From Rhabdornis inornatus (Eukaryota; Chordata; Aves; Passeriformes; Rhabdornithidae): DNA of 64,000 bases. Of this stretch, positions 1 through 13,021 are shown one piece after another. The stretch spans positions 1,243,980 through 1,307,979 of the forward strand of contig VWZS01003937.1 of the NCBI GenBank assembly GCA_013397075.1. Reading direction: 5' to 3'. The notes beneath the pieces were generated by a model. It was not told where the DNA came from, did not search any database, and saw only the letters and a list, made by a program, of their open reading frames with translations. Each line of letters starts with the position of its first letter. The first letter of the stretch is position 1. The position numbers and the translations under genes are program-made.

Positions 1-2120
1 GCGAAAGGGGAAGCCGAAAAGGACGGAGCCAAACAAGGGACAACGGCAGATCGGTCCTGCGTTCCCTCCGGCAACTCCCGGGCAGTATTTCCTCCGAACC
101 TCGGCTCCCCGCCCTCATAAAATCCTCACATTTCCGTTCCCCCTTTAGGCCAGAGGGAACAGAGCGCTACTGACCACCAAGCGGTTTCAATCCCCTTTAA
201 AGTCCGCTTTTCCCCATGCTCCCACCTCGCATTCAAAGCAAGAAAACGGCAACAATCTGTATTTTCTTCGAGGGAGGCAAATATTGCCCCGTATGTGCGC
301 GCTCGCCTGCAAAGAGGCAGATACAGTCACTGCAGTGCCGCTTCCAGCAGCAGCCCCGGCCGCCAGAAAACGCCCACTGGCGGAGCCAGCGCTTCCCAGG
401 CTCCCTCCCTCCCTTCCTCTCACTGCCAGGCGCGCACACGGGAGCTACTGCACAGCGGTTACCTAAAGAAAAAGCGGGGAGAAACACGAGGAAAAGATCC
501 TCCCTATGCGGTGTCATTATTTTAAACATGTATTTCCAGCTGCTGAGATCAAAAGGCAGACGCCCTGCTGTGCCTGGGCTGGAGACGCCAGAGAGCTGAT
601 CCGTTTCTGTGGGGCATCCAACATCATTTCTACGCGAAGATGCCCCCCGACGCTCAGCATCACACGTGTTTGCTTTGGCTCCCCCGCGCTTTTCCCACCA
701 CTTGGCACACTGACAGCCACACACCCCTCACCCCCAGCCCTCCGGCTCCCCGGAGGCTGCCTCAGACCCTGCTCTCAGATGCAGTGTGGCCCTGGGGCTG
801 CCACTGGCCTTGCTCCGCAAGCACAGGCACCGTCGGTCGCCAGTGGAGCCTGTCGCGCTGGCCAGCCGCCACCTCAACCCGGCTCTAGGGTCCCTGGGCA
901 TTCGGGGTGCCGCCCCGCCGCCGCAGCCCGCCCGTCCGAGCGCCTCGGCGGTGCGCGCTACGGCAGCCCTCAGCGGGGCAGCCGCCGGCAGAACGCTCGG
1001 CCAAGAGAAGCCCAAAGGCGGGCTCGCATCGGAGCGGGGCCGATGACCGCGCTCAAAGCCCCCGCCGCTTGTATTTCGTTTTCGCCCTAAATTCTCTCTA
1101 CCCTGGTCGTCAGCTGCCGAGAGACGGGAGGAGAGGTCCGAGCCCACCGGGGCTCATCTCCAGCAGCAGGAAAGGGTGGCCAGCATCGCCAGTTGGCTAT
1201 GGGGCTCCGCTCCGCCCGGCTGGGCGCTCCCGTCGGGCCGGGCCGAGCGGGACCACAGCCGTCGCAGAGCGGATGCCGCGCGCCGCCCGTGGCCACGACC
1301 GGAGCCCCAAGGCTGGGGGCAGCCCGCCGCCGAGCTCCCCTCCCGAGACAGCCGTGCCCCCAGCGCTGTCAGCGCCGGGAACCGGCCATCATCGTTCATC
1401 ACCCAGGCAGCCGGTGCAGCCCTCGGCGCCCCTGCCCTCACCCCGAAGCGGTGGTGCTCTCCTGGGCGGGGGCTGAGGTGCCCGGCCGTCGCCTCCCCTC
1501 GCCCCGCCGCAGCTGTCGGGCAGCGGGGCGACCCCCGCCCTCGCAGCGGGCGCGGGGGCTCAGCGCGGGCTGCCCGGCCGCCAGGCAGGAGCTCCCTCGG
1601 GGCACCCCCGGCGCCGACCGCCAGCGCGGGGGCAGCTCTGGGGCCCGGCTGCGAGGGACCGGTGCCCGGCGCAGTGCCACCCCGCCGCGGCAGGACAGTG
1701 CGCCCGGGGCTCCTGCCCCGCAGCTACCGGGACGGGGCGGAGGGAATCGCTCTCCCCAGGTGGACGATGCATCCCCTCGGCGCTCCCCCCCGCCAGCGGG
1801 CGGAGGAGCGGCCGCCGTGCTGGTGCCCACCCAGGCGGGGTCGCCGCCGTGCCGCTGTCAGCAGATTTTGTTGAGGTGCGGCGGGGTCCCCGCGCAGGCA
1901 GGGCGGGCGCTGCCCCGCGGCGGGGACGGAGCGGGCACGGCCGCAATCGTTGCAGATACTGGCGGAAAAGGTGTTCGTGTTGCCGCTGCCAGCAGGGCAC
2001 CCGAAACGCGGGAGATTCTGTTTTGCTCCTCTACCTTCCCGGAGATCAGACCTCCGCGCCGTCCGCCGCCACTCCAGGTGCTGCATTACCGGGTCCAGGT
2101 GTCGGCGGGAATCCTCATCC
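1..2120. promoter_or_regulatory. CpG island, probable promoter / first-exon region (continues left of window)
   Basis: This is the only long stretch rich in G+C and in CpG dinucleotides; the densest part is about 880-1920. Sp1-type GC boxes are visible, for example GGGCGGG at 1464-1470 and GGGGCGG at 1734-1740. After about 2120 the composition drops sharply to AT-rich DNA with rare CpG. In warm-blooded vertebrates such islands usually mark promoters of broadly expressed or developmental genes, so a promoter and 5' exon(s) are inferred. Long open frames occur here on both strands at once, as expected from high GC (few stops), so none is called as coding. I see no TATA box or strong splice donor that fixes direction, and I do not recognise the gene. 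Confidence 0.8.
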
Positions 2121-3747
2121 AACTATCGCAGTCTTCCTATTTCCGTTCAAAATTAGGCTCGCTCTTTCGAATTTCGACTCCTGCTTTAAAAACAGTGTGA
2201 ACCTACGCTTTTGGGTTTTATTTTAAATCGTTCAAGTGTTTTATATTTATCATTTCAGGACTTCTTTTAATGCTAGAAAACACACCAACCCTTCTTAAAG
2301 CTAGAGTCTTTATGTATCAATCTGTAACGCTGAAAAGGATATTCTTCTAAAATAGCAACGCTCTCAAATTAAAGTGCATTTCCAGCCAGCTGAATGTTCA
2401 GTAACAGTGAGAAACAATCCACAGAGTTTGAAAAAGGTTTAGAATGCAAAAACAGATTAGAGACTCTAATTAAACAAACAAAAAACCCACAAAGCAAGAA
2501 GACTCAGGATTTACTAAACTGTTTACATCTGCATGGTTTGTAAAACCTGTTGCCTAAAAATCCTGAACTAAAATGCAGAAAACTGAATCTGCTTTTGTGA
2601 TCTACTTTCTCTTAGTACATTTGCCTTTACCAAAATAGTTTACTATTTCACATGCCTATTTGTGTGAGATGCTTTTATTTCCTTAAGTCAAACTGTTACA
2701 TAGAGAGTTTTCCCTGAAAACTGCTGCATAAGGACTAGAGATTCAGTAAATATCTAAATTCTCCAAGAGAAAGCTTTGTTATTGGAAACAAAATTTCAGT
2801 TGTGTTGTGTTATTGCAGCCCGTTTATTTAGCAATTAACATTTTCTTATTAGAAAAACTCTTATCCTAAAATGTTTAAATTGAAAGAGCTAATCAGATTG
2901 AAATGACTGACAAAAAGCAAGAGCCAGTCACCTGAAAAAATTAAAGCAGGTCCTTTAGATAGATTAGTCCCAAATTGTTCTGTCAATATCAAGAGTAAAT
3001 TGCTGAAACTTTACATCGTCAATTTATAATTGTAGAAATCTTGTTTAACTATGCTAATCTATGCTAAATTCCTCAATTGCTGTTCATCCAAACTGCAGTT
3101 GTTCAAATACCACTGCCTCAGACTGGATATCTGTGCATTCATACAAGGCATGTCAATTGTGCATGTAGAAATATGTGTCTGTACGTTCATCAAACAGAAA
3201 AAATACAATTTGATTTGTAAGAAATGATGAGATATTCTAGAAAAGCAGCTTTCAGGTAACGGGTTATTTACAAACTATTCATCTGATTACTACTCATTAG
3301 CCATTGTCAATTCATACCTGATTGGTCACCTGCTTCTTGGCTGAGCAAGCAAAAGCAATCACAAAGAAACGTTAGATGATAGTGAAAATTAATTTTCAAG
3401 GTTTCTACATTTATATTTGCAAATTATACAGACTTGCAGACAAGTTAAATATGCTTCATGGCCATCTCAATACCTGGGGATAAATTAGTGGTGAATCACA
3501 TTTGCTCATCAATGTCAATCTGTGTTTTCATTGCTCAGTCAGCATCAAAATTTCCATTGCCACAGAGCAGTGATGTCACTGATCCCACTGTGGCACTAAC
3601 CATAGACTCATGCCATTTACCAGAGAAGCCTCACCCACTCCAATATGAAACAGTGATATTTGCTAGTCATCCCCCCACACATCCCCTCCCCCTGAAGAAA
3701 AAAGGATTTTAAAAATGGAGAAACACAACAAAATGCAAGTTAAAATA

Positions 3748-3790
3748 CTCTGGTACATTCCCTTGCACCAGGTGCAAGGGCTCTGGTACA
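3748..3790. repeat. Perfect palindrome bracketed by a 10-bp direct repeat
   Basis: CTCTGGTACA occurs at 3748-3757 and again at 3781-3790. Between the copies, the arms CCCTTGCACC (3760-3769) and GGTGCAAGGG (3771-3780) are exact reverse complements separated by one base. The arrangement resembles a target-site duplication around a tiny insert, but the insert is far too short to be a recognisable element. A replication template-switch event is an equally good explanation. Confidence 0.75.
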
Positions 3791-6377
3791 GATGCCCTGT
3801 GTCAGTGCAATCATGAGCAAAGGATTTTAGTTGTATTTACATGGATAAATATGATTTCACAGGAATTCAGAAGTCACAGCACACTAAAGCCAGCAGGAAG
3901 TCACTGAAGCCGTCAGGTGCATTGTACTTACAAGCATAGGCCTGGTTTGAAAGCAGCAAATAAGACTGTTTGGCAATAATTTGGCAATATTAGTCAAAAT
4001 ACATGAAGCAAAACATTGTGGGGGAAAAAGTAAAATCAAGTTATAACAAAGGTATTTGGTATTAAATACATCTTAATACCAAACACCTCTTCTTTCCCAA
4101 TTCTGTCAGTTCCATTTTAAGAATGACAGTGATTCATCTTTTATCTGGTCCCACTCTTTTGCCTGGTAAATCCTCCTATCTCATCTTTATATCCTGAGTC
4201 CATTCTACAGTGTATGATCAATTCATTGAAAAAAAAGAAGAAACAGGACAGACCGTGGGGGAAAGGTATTTTATAAAAATGTAGGATGACAGCAGTAGAG
4301 AAGCTGACAGAACCAAACACCTGAATGTGGGTGACACATAAACAGCCACAATGAAATAGAGAGAAAGCAACCTGCTGGAAAAGTGGGGCAGGGGCAACAA
4401 AAAGACAAATGCAGCTAAAACCCAAGCTCTGATGCTGAGTAAATACAAGTAAAAATATATATGGAAATATTTTATGATCTTCCACTATTGCCAGCCAGAT
4501 ACTGAATTGCTATCACAAATTAGAAACCTCCAGAAAAGACATAGTTTCCTAAAGTCTTATTCTATAAACCTTCAGAGTAATTTATAGAATCTCTTGCTTC
4601 ACAAGTTTGTTCTTACAAAGGACAATTCTCAAACACCATACTCATGCAAGGAATAAGTTTGCTTAAAGGGTATGTATCAGCCATTTTCTTTGATTCCTAC
4701 AAACACTCATCCAAGCCACCTCTTTTCCACACAAATATAAACTGCAAGTATTGGTAACAGGCAAACGTGCTAGCAGCCATCTTGAAAATATTTTGGGGGA
4801 TTACCTTGTCCAGGCACGGAAGAAATACCATAAGATACAAAGTGAATGGCAATTCGTTCAGGAAAACAAAAAAAAACTTATTTTTTTCATAAATCCAGGT
4901 CTGTTCAGAGATAACTGACATCCAGAAAAATAGTTTTTAAAAAGTAGGTAAATATCTTGTTTACTTTCAGTATTTCGTTCAGCTCTGCTATGTCATTTCA
5001 CTTTCTGCTCAGCTTTCAACACAGCTGAAAGGTTCTGTGGCTAGAACTATATATGATAGAAACTTCTCTAAAAGTGCTATGCTGTGTGATGTATGATAGT
5101 GGGTACATTAATAAAGCTGTGAAGACCATGTCTTTTCCTGCCATTTTTTTACTACCTTTTAGAAACACACAAAACTTTGAGAAGTTTTCAGCATTACTTT
5201 CCAGGGAAAAACTACAATTCTTTATGGAAAGAATATCCTTCATGTGACTTTTTTTTTAAATCACAAATTTTTCAGGTAGATATATTACTAAATATTACAT
5301 TGAAATTAAAAAAAAAAAAAAAAGAAAAATTTTAAAATTAAAAAGATAAAAAGCTAGCGTCAATATACAGAGGGAAACATTTACAATAATTGTACTCAGA
5401 TTTATTTCCTATATAAGACTATGAAAGAAGCCAAACAAAACCTTATGAACCCATCTAGCATTTTGTGCTTTCTTATGCAGGACAATGAACAGATATTTAT
5501 TGGTTTTATTCAGAGGGTTTTCAGAGAGTGAAATGGCTGCTTGGGTTTACTGTTATTAAAGTACAGGACACTCCTCCAGAAAAACTGTCCTTTAAAGAAG
5601 TTAAAACTCCAGTAGCAGCTCTCTTTACTGAGAGAGGCTTTATTATAAACCCAAAGCAGCATAAACACTGCAAGCTTTTTGATACAAAAAACATCTTTTG
5701 AATCCTGTCCAGCAGAACAGGATCATGGCCTGGGACCAGGGCCTCTGAAGCAGTAATAAAACACAAACAGCAAAGGATGTAACGGTTGGCATGGTAGGCA
5801 GTAGCATTGTTGTTACCTAGTAATGTTGGAAGAGCCAATTTTATTGCAAGAAAAATAAACAGCATTATCAGAATTTTTGTAGTTCTACCTTTCTGTTTTC
5901 ATAATGAAATCTAGAGTTAGTTTATGATAGAAATTTGTTATAATTTGCTATCTGCTACAGACAAGTTTATTCTGTACTCAACTGGAACATAAAAATTCTA
6001 TTCTTTACATGAACTAAAAAATAGATTTAACAAAAATCCAAAAGGAAAGGCTAATACTGACTTATATTGTACTCATTCACTGTGAGTTGTGTGTGCATCT
6101 TGCTAGCACATACCACATAGTATACACTGCTATTGTCACAACAAGAATGCCAGCTTTCCCCTGTAACTCACTTGCAACCCCTTTCTTCATTTTCCCAAAT
6201 TTTACAACCAGTAAAAAGAAGCAGACTTTTCGACTTTCCCCAATGTGGTTTCCAGAGTTCAGGAAAAGTCCTACTGGCAAATTCTTTGATGCAGTTAGCA
6301 ATCTTAGCTCTGAGTTTAAGTGTATAACTTTGTTCTAGCCTAAACCTACAGCTGGTTCCTCTTCAATATTAACAGTA

Positions 6378-6401
6378 GGTAAAAAAAAAAAAAAAAAAAA
6401 A
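6378..6401 (+). repeat. Poly(A) run
   Basis: An uninterrupted run of about two dozen A follows AGGT. It could be the tail of an old retroposed sequence or a simple slippage tract. The upstream bases do not resemble any repeat family I know. Confidence 0.75.
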
Positions 6402-7070
6402 AGAGTCTGAGTCCAACCTTTAGAATTACCCACTAACAAAACAACTTCATTTTGAATGCAAGCCCCTGGTTGGGATGTCTAATCATTGCTTGAGGGAAAT
6501 AAGTGCTTTTTTAGAATGCTTCACCCTTTTTACTTGAATTCCTCCTTCCTTCAGTTGAACTGACTACCAAGCTATCCCCTGTGAGGACTTTTACTCCTGC
6601 CATTCTGCTTAAAACGTCAGACCTGAAACTGTGGCTGTTGATAGTGAAATGCAGTCATTAGCTTTCAGGGTTAACACCTTGATAAGAAAAAAAGTGAAAA
6701 GAAATGCATACCTCTAGCAACCATGGATTATTTAAAGTGCTTTCTAGAAAGTTTGGTTTCAAAACCATGACCTGTTTCTATACAGAAACATACCTTTGCA
6801 GTCCTGAAAACTAAAAAGCTTAACTTTGAAAATGAAAGCTTGAAATCTTCAAGTTTGTAGTACAAATATAGCTGTCCCACATGGGGTCTCAGACTGCTGT
6901 AACATGCATTCATTCAACACCACAACTGAGCTAATAAAATTGGGAAATGTTTATTATCTAAGCAACTTTTCTCCATCCCATCCTAACCTTAGGGACCAAG
7001 AAATTCAAACCAACTTATTTCTTTACAGCAACACACATGCACACACTATGAACATGTACCTGCTGTCTTT

Positions 7071-7106
7071 ATATTCCACCATAGGACATATATTCCACTG
7101 TAGGAC
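7071..7106. repeat. Imperfect tandem duplication, 19-bp period
   Basis: The 17-mer ATATTCCACCATAGGAC at 7071-7087 recurs at 7090-7106 as ATATTCCACTGTAGGAC, with two mismatches. It lies in a pyrimidine-rich neighbourhood and is probably neutral slippage or a small duplication. Confidence 0.65.
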
Positions 7107-10039
7107 ACACTTCCTATATTTTTCTTGCCTGTTCTTCCTGATTCTCCCCCTATTTTTTTCCTCTTTCTCCCTCTCTTTTGTCTCTTCCACACAGACAATA
7201 TTTTTCTAGCTCCAGAATCAACTTAACAATATAGATTTTCTTTATGCAATATTTCAACATCAGCATATGAAACACCACATAGAAGGCTGGGGTATTACTG
7301 CCATCATCCTAGAACAAATACACAACCCTATACAAATCTCACATACACATCCCTAGACCATTGCAGACCAGCTTATTTGATTCAGTACAATTCTTCTCTA
7401 GAAATAAGAGAATTGTCATATACTTTTATTCATTGGCTTTTATCGCTTTGTTTACTTATTCCCCATTATCTCATTTTCCATCATCCAGCAGCTCCTGTTA
7501 TTCCCACAGCTTCCTCCCCCTCATGATCCATTCTTCTCCCCAGGTTACTGTTTCTCCCCATGCTGCCACATCTGCTACATCCCAGTAAACATACTTCAAG
7601 CTGGCAGCATCCCTGATCTCTCAGCTGCAACAAGCTCTTCATCGGCTTTCCTTTTACTACTTCCCAAGTCTTTCTCCACATCTTCCTGCCCTTCTGCTGT
7701 GCAGGTCCCACAAAAAGCTCTGGTCCTCAAAAGAGTAGGGAGATTCTTCCCAAGCCTTGAGTCTAATATCTGTTAAAGCAGAAGGGGAAGGACAGAGCCT
7801 GCTTGTTCTCTACCAGAAAGGTTGGGGCTGCCTACGGAGGAGGCTTTAGGATGGTAGAAATAAAGCAGCATTATCTTAACAGCTTGGCCACAGAGACAGT
7901 TTTTCATCTCTCCTGCCTGATATGGGTCCTCTGAATGAATGACTGGGAGACTTGAGTAAAGACCACAAAGCTCAAGCACAAAAAAGAGGACACATCCTTC
8001 TCCTATGATAATGCAATTCCAGCAGTCCAGAAATAAAATAGTCACAAATAATTTCCTTGCATTCTCCTTAGAAAGAAAGTAAAATAGGATTCCATAGGTA
8101 TAACTGTCAGGAGTCCTGTTCAGACTAGGAATCTTTGCATTCTTGCTAACCAAACAGGGCAGGGATTTTAAAATACATTGATTGCTTTATTATTTATAAA
8201 ATAAATATGGAACTGTATACTGCTGTCATATTTGGAAAGAACAGACCTGAGTATCTAAAAAATTTTGAAAAAAAAGTTTATTTGAACTTATCTCTTTTTT
8301 TCCCTTTTTTCTATTAACGTCCTGCACCTTCAGGACAAAATCAGAAGGCAAATCACAGTATAACACACTTGAAGCAATCCCCACAGCAAACTCAGCTCAG
8401 CTCTCTCTTGCTGGATACAGTCTGCAGACGTGTAAATCTGAACCTTGGGTCTGACTATTTTCAGAGCAAAGCAACAATGTGGTTCCCACCAAACCCCGTA
8501 ACTCACAATCCATACACTGAGAAAGCTTCTGGCAAGTCTCCATTTTCCCAGAGCAGAAAAAGTAAATCACACAGCAGTCCCAACACTCAAGTCAATCAGA
8601 CCATCTCTACATCTGATATGGCTCATGCACACTCAGATATCATTATCTATCATTACTTTTTTTTTTCTTCAGTACAGATTGACATCCAGACAAAACAAAC
8701 CATTAATGCAGGAGCAACTCTGGGTTTATTTCTGGAGGAAGGATCCTTTGTGAGACTGCAAACTTCCCATTTAGCTAAAGCTTTATGTGAGGTTTTCACC
8801 TGTGGTTACTCTTACCTAAGTTGTGTTTGACTGAATGGAGCTTCATTAAATAAAATCTGATTAATTTTATCAGTAAAGCAAAACTTTTTGCCACCAATGG
8901 CTTTTCCTGCTTACCAGCACATGCTCTGTACATGGCTTATCACAATACAAACTCAAAATTTAATACTATTTTTCTCACCTAGAAAACTGTGGGAGTTAAT
9001 ATTTTGACTATTTCAGCCCCATGGAGCTCTAAAATAACAGGATAACATTAATGCAGCTGTAAATGACCTATAGAGGAGGGCTTTAAATGAAGAGGAAAGG
9101 AAGCCACAGGAACCTTTAAATGGAGTAGGAAAAAAATGAGACAGGCAAAATTTTAAAATATATCTTCCACTTTTTTGACATTTGGTATTTAAAGAGAATA
9201 GTCTTATCTTTCTCAGACCATTTTCTTTGACTAATCAAGGCACAATCTTTTAGTTCTTTCATATAACTGTTGTTCTGTTTCTTGGTGTCTTACAAACCCT
9301 TCAATATACCTCCTCCACTTGGAATTCACTTTTCCTCTGTGCAGGTGACTACAGACGCAGACAGCTCTTGCTAATGTTTTATAGACAGTTTAAACATTTG
9401 CCAGTTCTTTTGGAGACATTTTGCCTGATACATCATGATCATAGTACGGGGTGAGTGGGAGGAGTCACTGTCGCCCAAGTCATTTTATGATGAACGTAGC
9501 CATGAGGATTTTCTTTGCTCTTCGTTGTTTCCAGCTGATGAGCTCAAAGACAGCATTCATATTCGTCCCTAGGTGAATGATATTGCACTTTGAACTGCTA
9601 TGTTTCATTCTGCTTCCAGTCATACAGACTTCAGAGCTCTCTGAATCATACTAAAATCTGCACCAGTTCCCCTCTGTGCAGAAAATGGACTCTCAAATTT
9701 TATAACCCATAAACTCTGCTAATACACCCTTACTTCCATGTAGGAAAGAAAATATAAAACCAGTTCAGTCCCCAAACAAATTCTTACTAAATTCAATTTG
9801 TACCTTCCTTATGCCAACAGAGCATTTTTCTTCCCTTTAGCTATGAACACCTTGTTCTCAGGTGGTCTACAGCTCCCAGTATTTCTGCAGACTTCACAAA
9901 TACTCAAGACATTGCCTGACAGCTCTGCAAAACAGGGAAGCATTGTTCACTAATAATAATGGAAGAAACACAAATGCTTAATTTTTTTCCCCCTGAAGTT
10001 ATGCAGAAAGTTTTTGAAAAGTGTTATGAAAGATCACTG

Positions 10040-10285
10040 AAAAATGACACAGATGTATTCTGGTCTCCCCTCTGTTCCTCTGCCTGCACCATCACCGTCT
10101 GTTTTCTCCTCCATCGCGCGTAGGAGGACAGAGTCCAGGCTGGGGCTGGCTTCAGGCAGAGGCAAAGTAAGCAGATCCCAAAAGCCGCAGACTGCCGGAG
10201 GGCACCTGGCTGCCTGCTCTGCCTTTCCAGGAAGGCAAGCAGACGAGCTCTTCCAGAAGGGTAGCCACCCAAACAGCACAACTCC
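10040..10285. other. Isolated GC/CpG-enriched islet, function unknown
   Basis: This short patch holds several CpG sites (CGCGCG near 10115, plus more between 10183 and 10250) inside otherwise CpG-poor DNA. As a result it is open on both strands over about 80-110 codons. A weak donor-like AAAGTAAGC occurs near 10165 on the plus strand. It could be a small exon, an enhancer or an alternative promoter; the sequence alone does not decide. No protein similarity is recognised. Confidence 0.3.
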
Positions 10286-10794
10286 AGCCCTGCCTAAAAA
10301 GCCTCCTGCTGTCTCAGTCAGAGAGCATGATCACAATGCATGGCTTGTCCTTAGTGCCTGCTGTCCTGTTTTTTAAGGAAAACAAACTTCTGCTCTCTTT
10401 TGTTTTCCCTCTTCCCACGGCCATTTTTCTTTGCTATATGTGACACTAAATGGTTTTTAAAACAAACTCTCATATTCAACAGAAGTGTAATTTTTCAAAA
10501 CCACACTCATGGCCGAGATCAAACCATCCCTCCTCTTCTGTGAACTGCCAGTTTTCTATGCAAGCCACTCTACCAAGCATTAAGTTACAATGTACATAAA
10601 TGACTTAATTTAATCTGAGAAAACGTTTAGAAACTTCAAACAACTTTAAAAAACCCAAACCAAAACAAAAACTCACCTAATTCCCACCAACCTTGGTTTA
10701 CTTCTTGCTCACAGTGAGATGTAGAAAAGCCCCCACCTCCCCAGTTAAACCTACCTTCTTGTAATTGAGAACTTGTTCTTTGTAATCAGATGTC

Positions 10795-10812
10795 TGGCCT
10801 GGCCTGGCCTGG
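10795..10812. repeat. Short tandem repeat, unit TGGCC
   Basis: About three and a half copies of the pentamer TGGCC. Confidence 0.8.
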
Positions 10813-12207
10813 GTGTAGAAGGAAGATTCCCACCTAGAGTTTAGTGCATTGTTAATATTAACAGCTTTCATGAGATCACTGCACTACTCTGCCAAGTGAA
10901 AATATTTGATCCACATGAACTGTGCTGAAGCCTGACGTACAGTTTGAGGTGCTTCTGAGGTTTTTCTTAGCTTTTTCCAGTAGTTGGGTTTCAGGCAGCA
11001 ATACAAATGTAACTGACACAGCAGCACCTGCTGGAGTCTCACTGTACTCCTTTTTGGGACACAAATGGCCCAACCCCAGTAGGATTTATTACAACTTCTA
11101 CTTCTGTGTACACTGTGTATCAGATTCAGTTTTTCAAAAGACTTTTTGAAACTGATCTTGTTTTGAATAACAATGAAAAGTTAATTCACACTACTACTCT
11201 TCCATGAAAATCAGCATAGCAGTGTTTCAACAAAGATACTTCTCTTTTAGAAAAGGTATATCAGTGCACACTACATTCCCAACTCTCTATAGCATTTTCA
11301 GGAAATGCAAGAATAAATGTAGGAAGGAATGAAAAAGATCTAGAAATCTCATGTAAGAAAGTACAAAAGAAAAAGGAAGAACAGCTGTGTTAATCAGATG
11401 GCATGTTAAAATTCAGAAGGAAGGGAAATGTAGAGGAAGGTAATGGAAAAGTAAGCAGAGTCATCTTGGAGCTCTGGGGGAGTTTTTTGCCATTTAGCTA
11501 ATAGTTATTTTAAATCTTACCACACCCTGCAGCAGTGTCAGGCAATCAGAAATATGTTTATCTAATGGACCCTTCAAGTTCTTGCTTCCCAAACCATAAA
11601 ACAGTTTTCTGGGTGAGAAGTCCAAGCTAAACAATAATTCGCTCATTTACGTACATGAAAGATTGTGTCCTTGCTTTGCCTGAAACCTTGCACCTGTTTT
11701 TTTCTGCTTTGTGCCAGCATAAAGCCATGGACTTCAATGGATTGGGTTATTTCTACAGCAATCAAAGACAAGAGCGAGACCACATGTTTTTCGCCTTTTC
11801 TTCCAGCCCTTCCCAGGTTTGACTGCCTTATTCACTCTTCATAATTATTCTATTTTTCCCATTTCAAAGCCTCTACAATCGCAGCTTACAGGGATCTGGC
11901 TGAGATGAGGTTTTCTTCCTCCCAAGGGCAAAAAATGCAAAAAGTCACCTAAGCCTCATGCTGAAGGTGAGTACTTGCTGTAGTGACATGGGACAATGAG
12001 CAGAACCATTTCTCTATGAGCACAGGATATGGAGGCAGTCTAGGAATCTCCATGCAGGTATTTGAATTCCACAAAATGAGCAGCAGCAAGTAACTTCAAG
12101 CCCACCACTCCAATTAGATGAATCTACCAGATGGAAAATCACTTAGAAAGCTAACAAGACTGTCATATTTTACTGATTTGTCAGCATGTGCTTTCCAAGC
12201 ATGTCTG

Positions 12208-12239
12208 AAAACAAAACAAAACAAAACAAAACAAAAAAA
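12208..12239. repeat. Microsatellite, unit AAAAC
   Basis: About five tandem copies of the A-rich pentamer AAAAC, ending in a short A-run. A-rich pentamers of this kind are common slippage repeats. Confidence 0.85.
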
Positions 12240-13002
12240 TCCTCAGAAAGTCAGAGAAAGCTGAATTACAATTGGGCTTTCCATGCATGAGACCAAACCA
12301 AACTGCCCACATATGTAGACACAGTCTCCACTGGCTATTTAGATATAAGGCGCATTTTGGAAGCCCTGCATTAACTGCATAATGAAAGGCATTTCTTTAC
12401 AGTTCTTTATAATAAGAACAATTTTAAAAGAAAACCATGTGGGACCAAAGGAACAGATGCTATATGAAAGTATCTTGTACTTAATACACCAGAGAAATTG
12501 TTTAAAGTTCATTCTTCCTTGGTGTCACTGTCTGATTAGGCTACTCACCAGAAGTTACTGTGGGAATAATTCTGACTCTGCAGATAACTTCAAAACCATT
12601 ATGTTCTGCTGTCTGGGAAATGCTGTGTTTACTCAAAAAAGAGTTTTTCTAAATTTCTTTATTTTTGTCATAATTATTTGCATTCTATTTCCCATAAAAG
12701 CCCAATGAAATGGTCTTTTTTATTCCATTAGTTCATATTATTGATCATGGTTTTTTCAGAGATTTGCATATTCCATGCACAGGCATTAACAGAGCATCCT
12801 CAGCTGACAGGTCACTTCAGCCCATGTTTAATCCTTAGAACATTTTGTTCTTGTGTGTTTAAGGACTGCATGAACACTGTGTTTGCACAAACGACTACTA
12901 CTACACACTAACTAAATAATTAATGCTGAATGCTGAGGTATACCTAAGCACTTGTGTATCTTGATGATGCCTGGTTGTTTTCAGAAACTTGAGGACCCAG
13001 GG

Positions 13003-13021
13003 TAGTGTAGTGTAGTGTAGT
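13003..13021. repeat. Short tandem repeat, unit TAGTG
   Basis: Almost four exact copies of TAGTG. It is short but uninterrupted. Confidence 0.8.

Larger units (their letters stand above)
2121..10030. other. AT-rich non-coding DNA (intron or intergenic)
   Basis: No reading frame resembling a known protein and no clear exon with acceptor, open frame and donor was found. The stretch contains short A-runs (about 5309-5323 and 6378-6401), a small palindrome with flanking direct repeats at 3748-3790, a 19-bp imperfect tandem pair near 7071-7106, and pyrimidine-rich segments around 7105-7200. Short frames here, such as 4141-4485 on the minus strand and 8369-8830 on the plus strand, have low-complexity or unfamiliar products and are treated as chance. 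Short exons and conserved regulatory elements could still be hidden, because they cannot be seen without alignment. Confidence 0.6.

Noticed and set aside
216..2226. Several long overlapping open frames on both strands (up to 335 codons)
   Set aside because: They coincide with the CpG island, occur in several frames and on both strands at once, and give Arg/Pro/Ala-rich products typical of GC-rich non-coding DNA. No known domain was recognised.
8369..8830. 153-codon plus-strand frame
   Set aside because: No recognisable family or splice signals, and the residue composition is that of random AT-rich DNA; chance frames of this size are expected across 64 kb in six frames.
10183..10205. CTCF-like motif in CTGCCGGAGGGCACC
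   Set aside because: Two core positions would have to be missing to fit the consensus.
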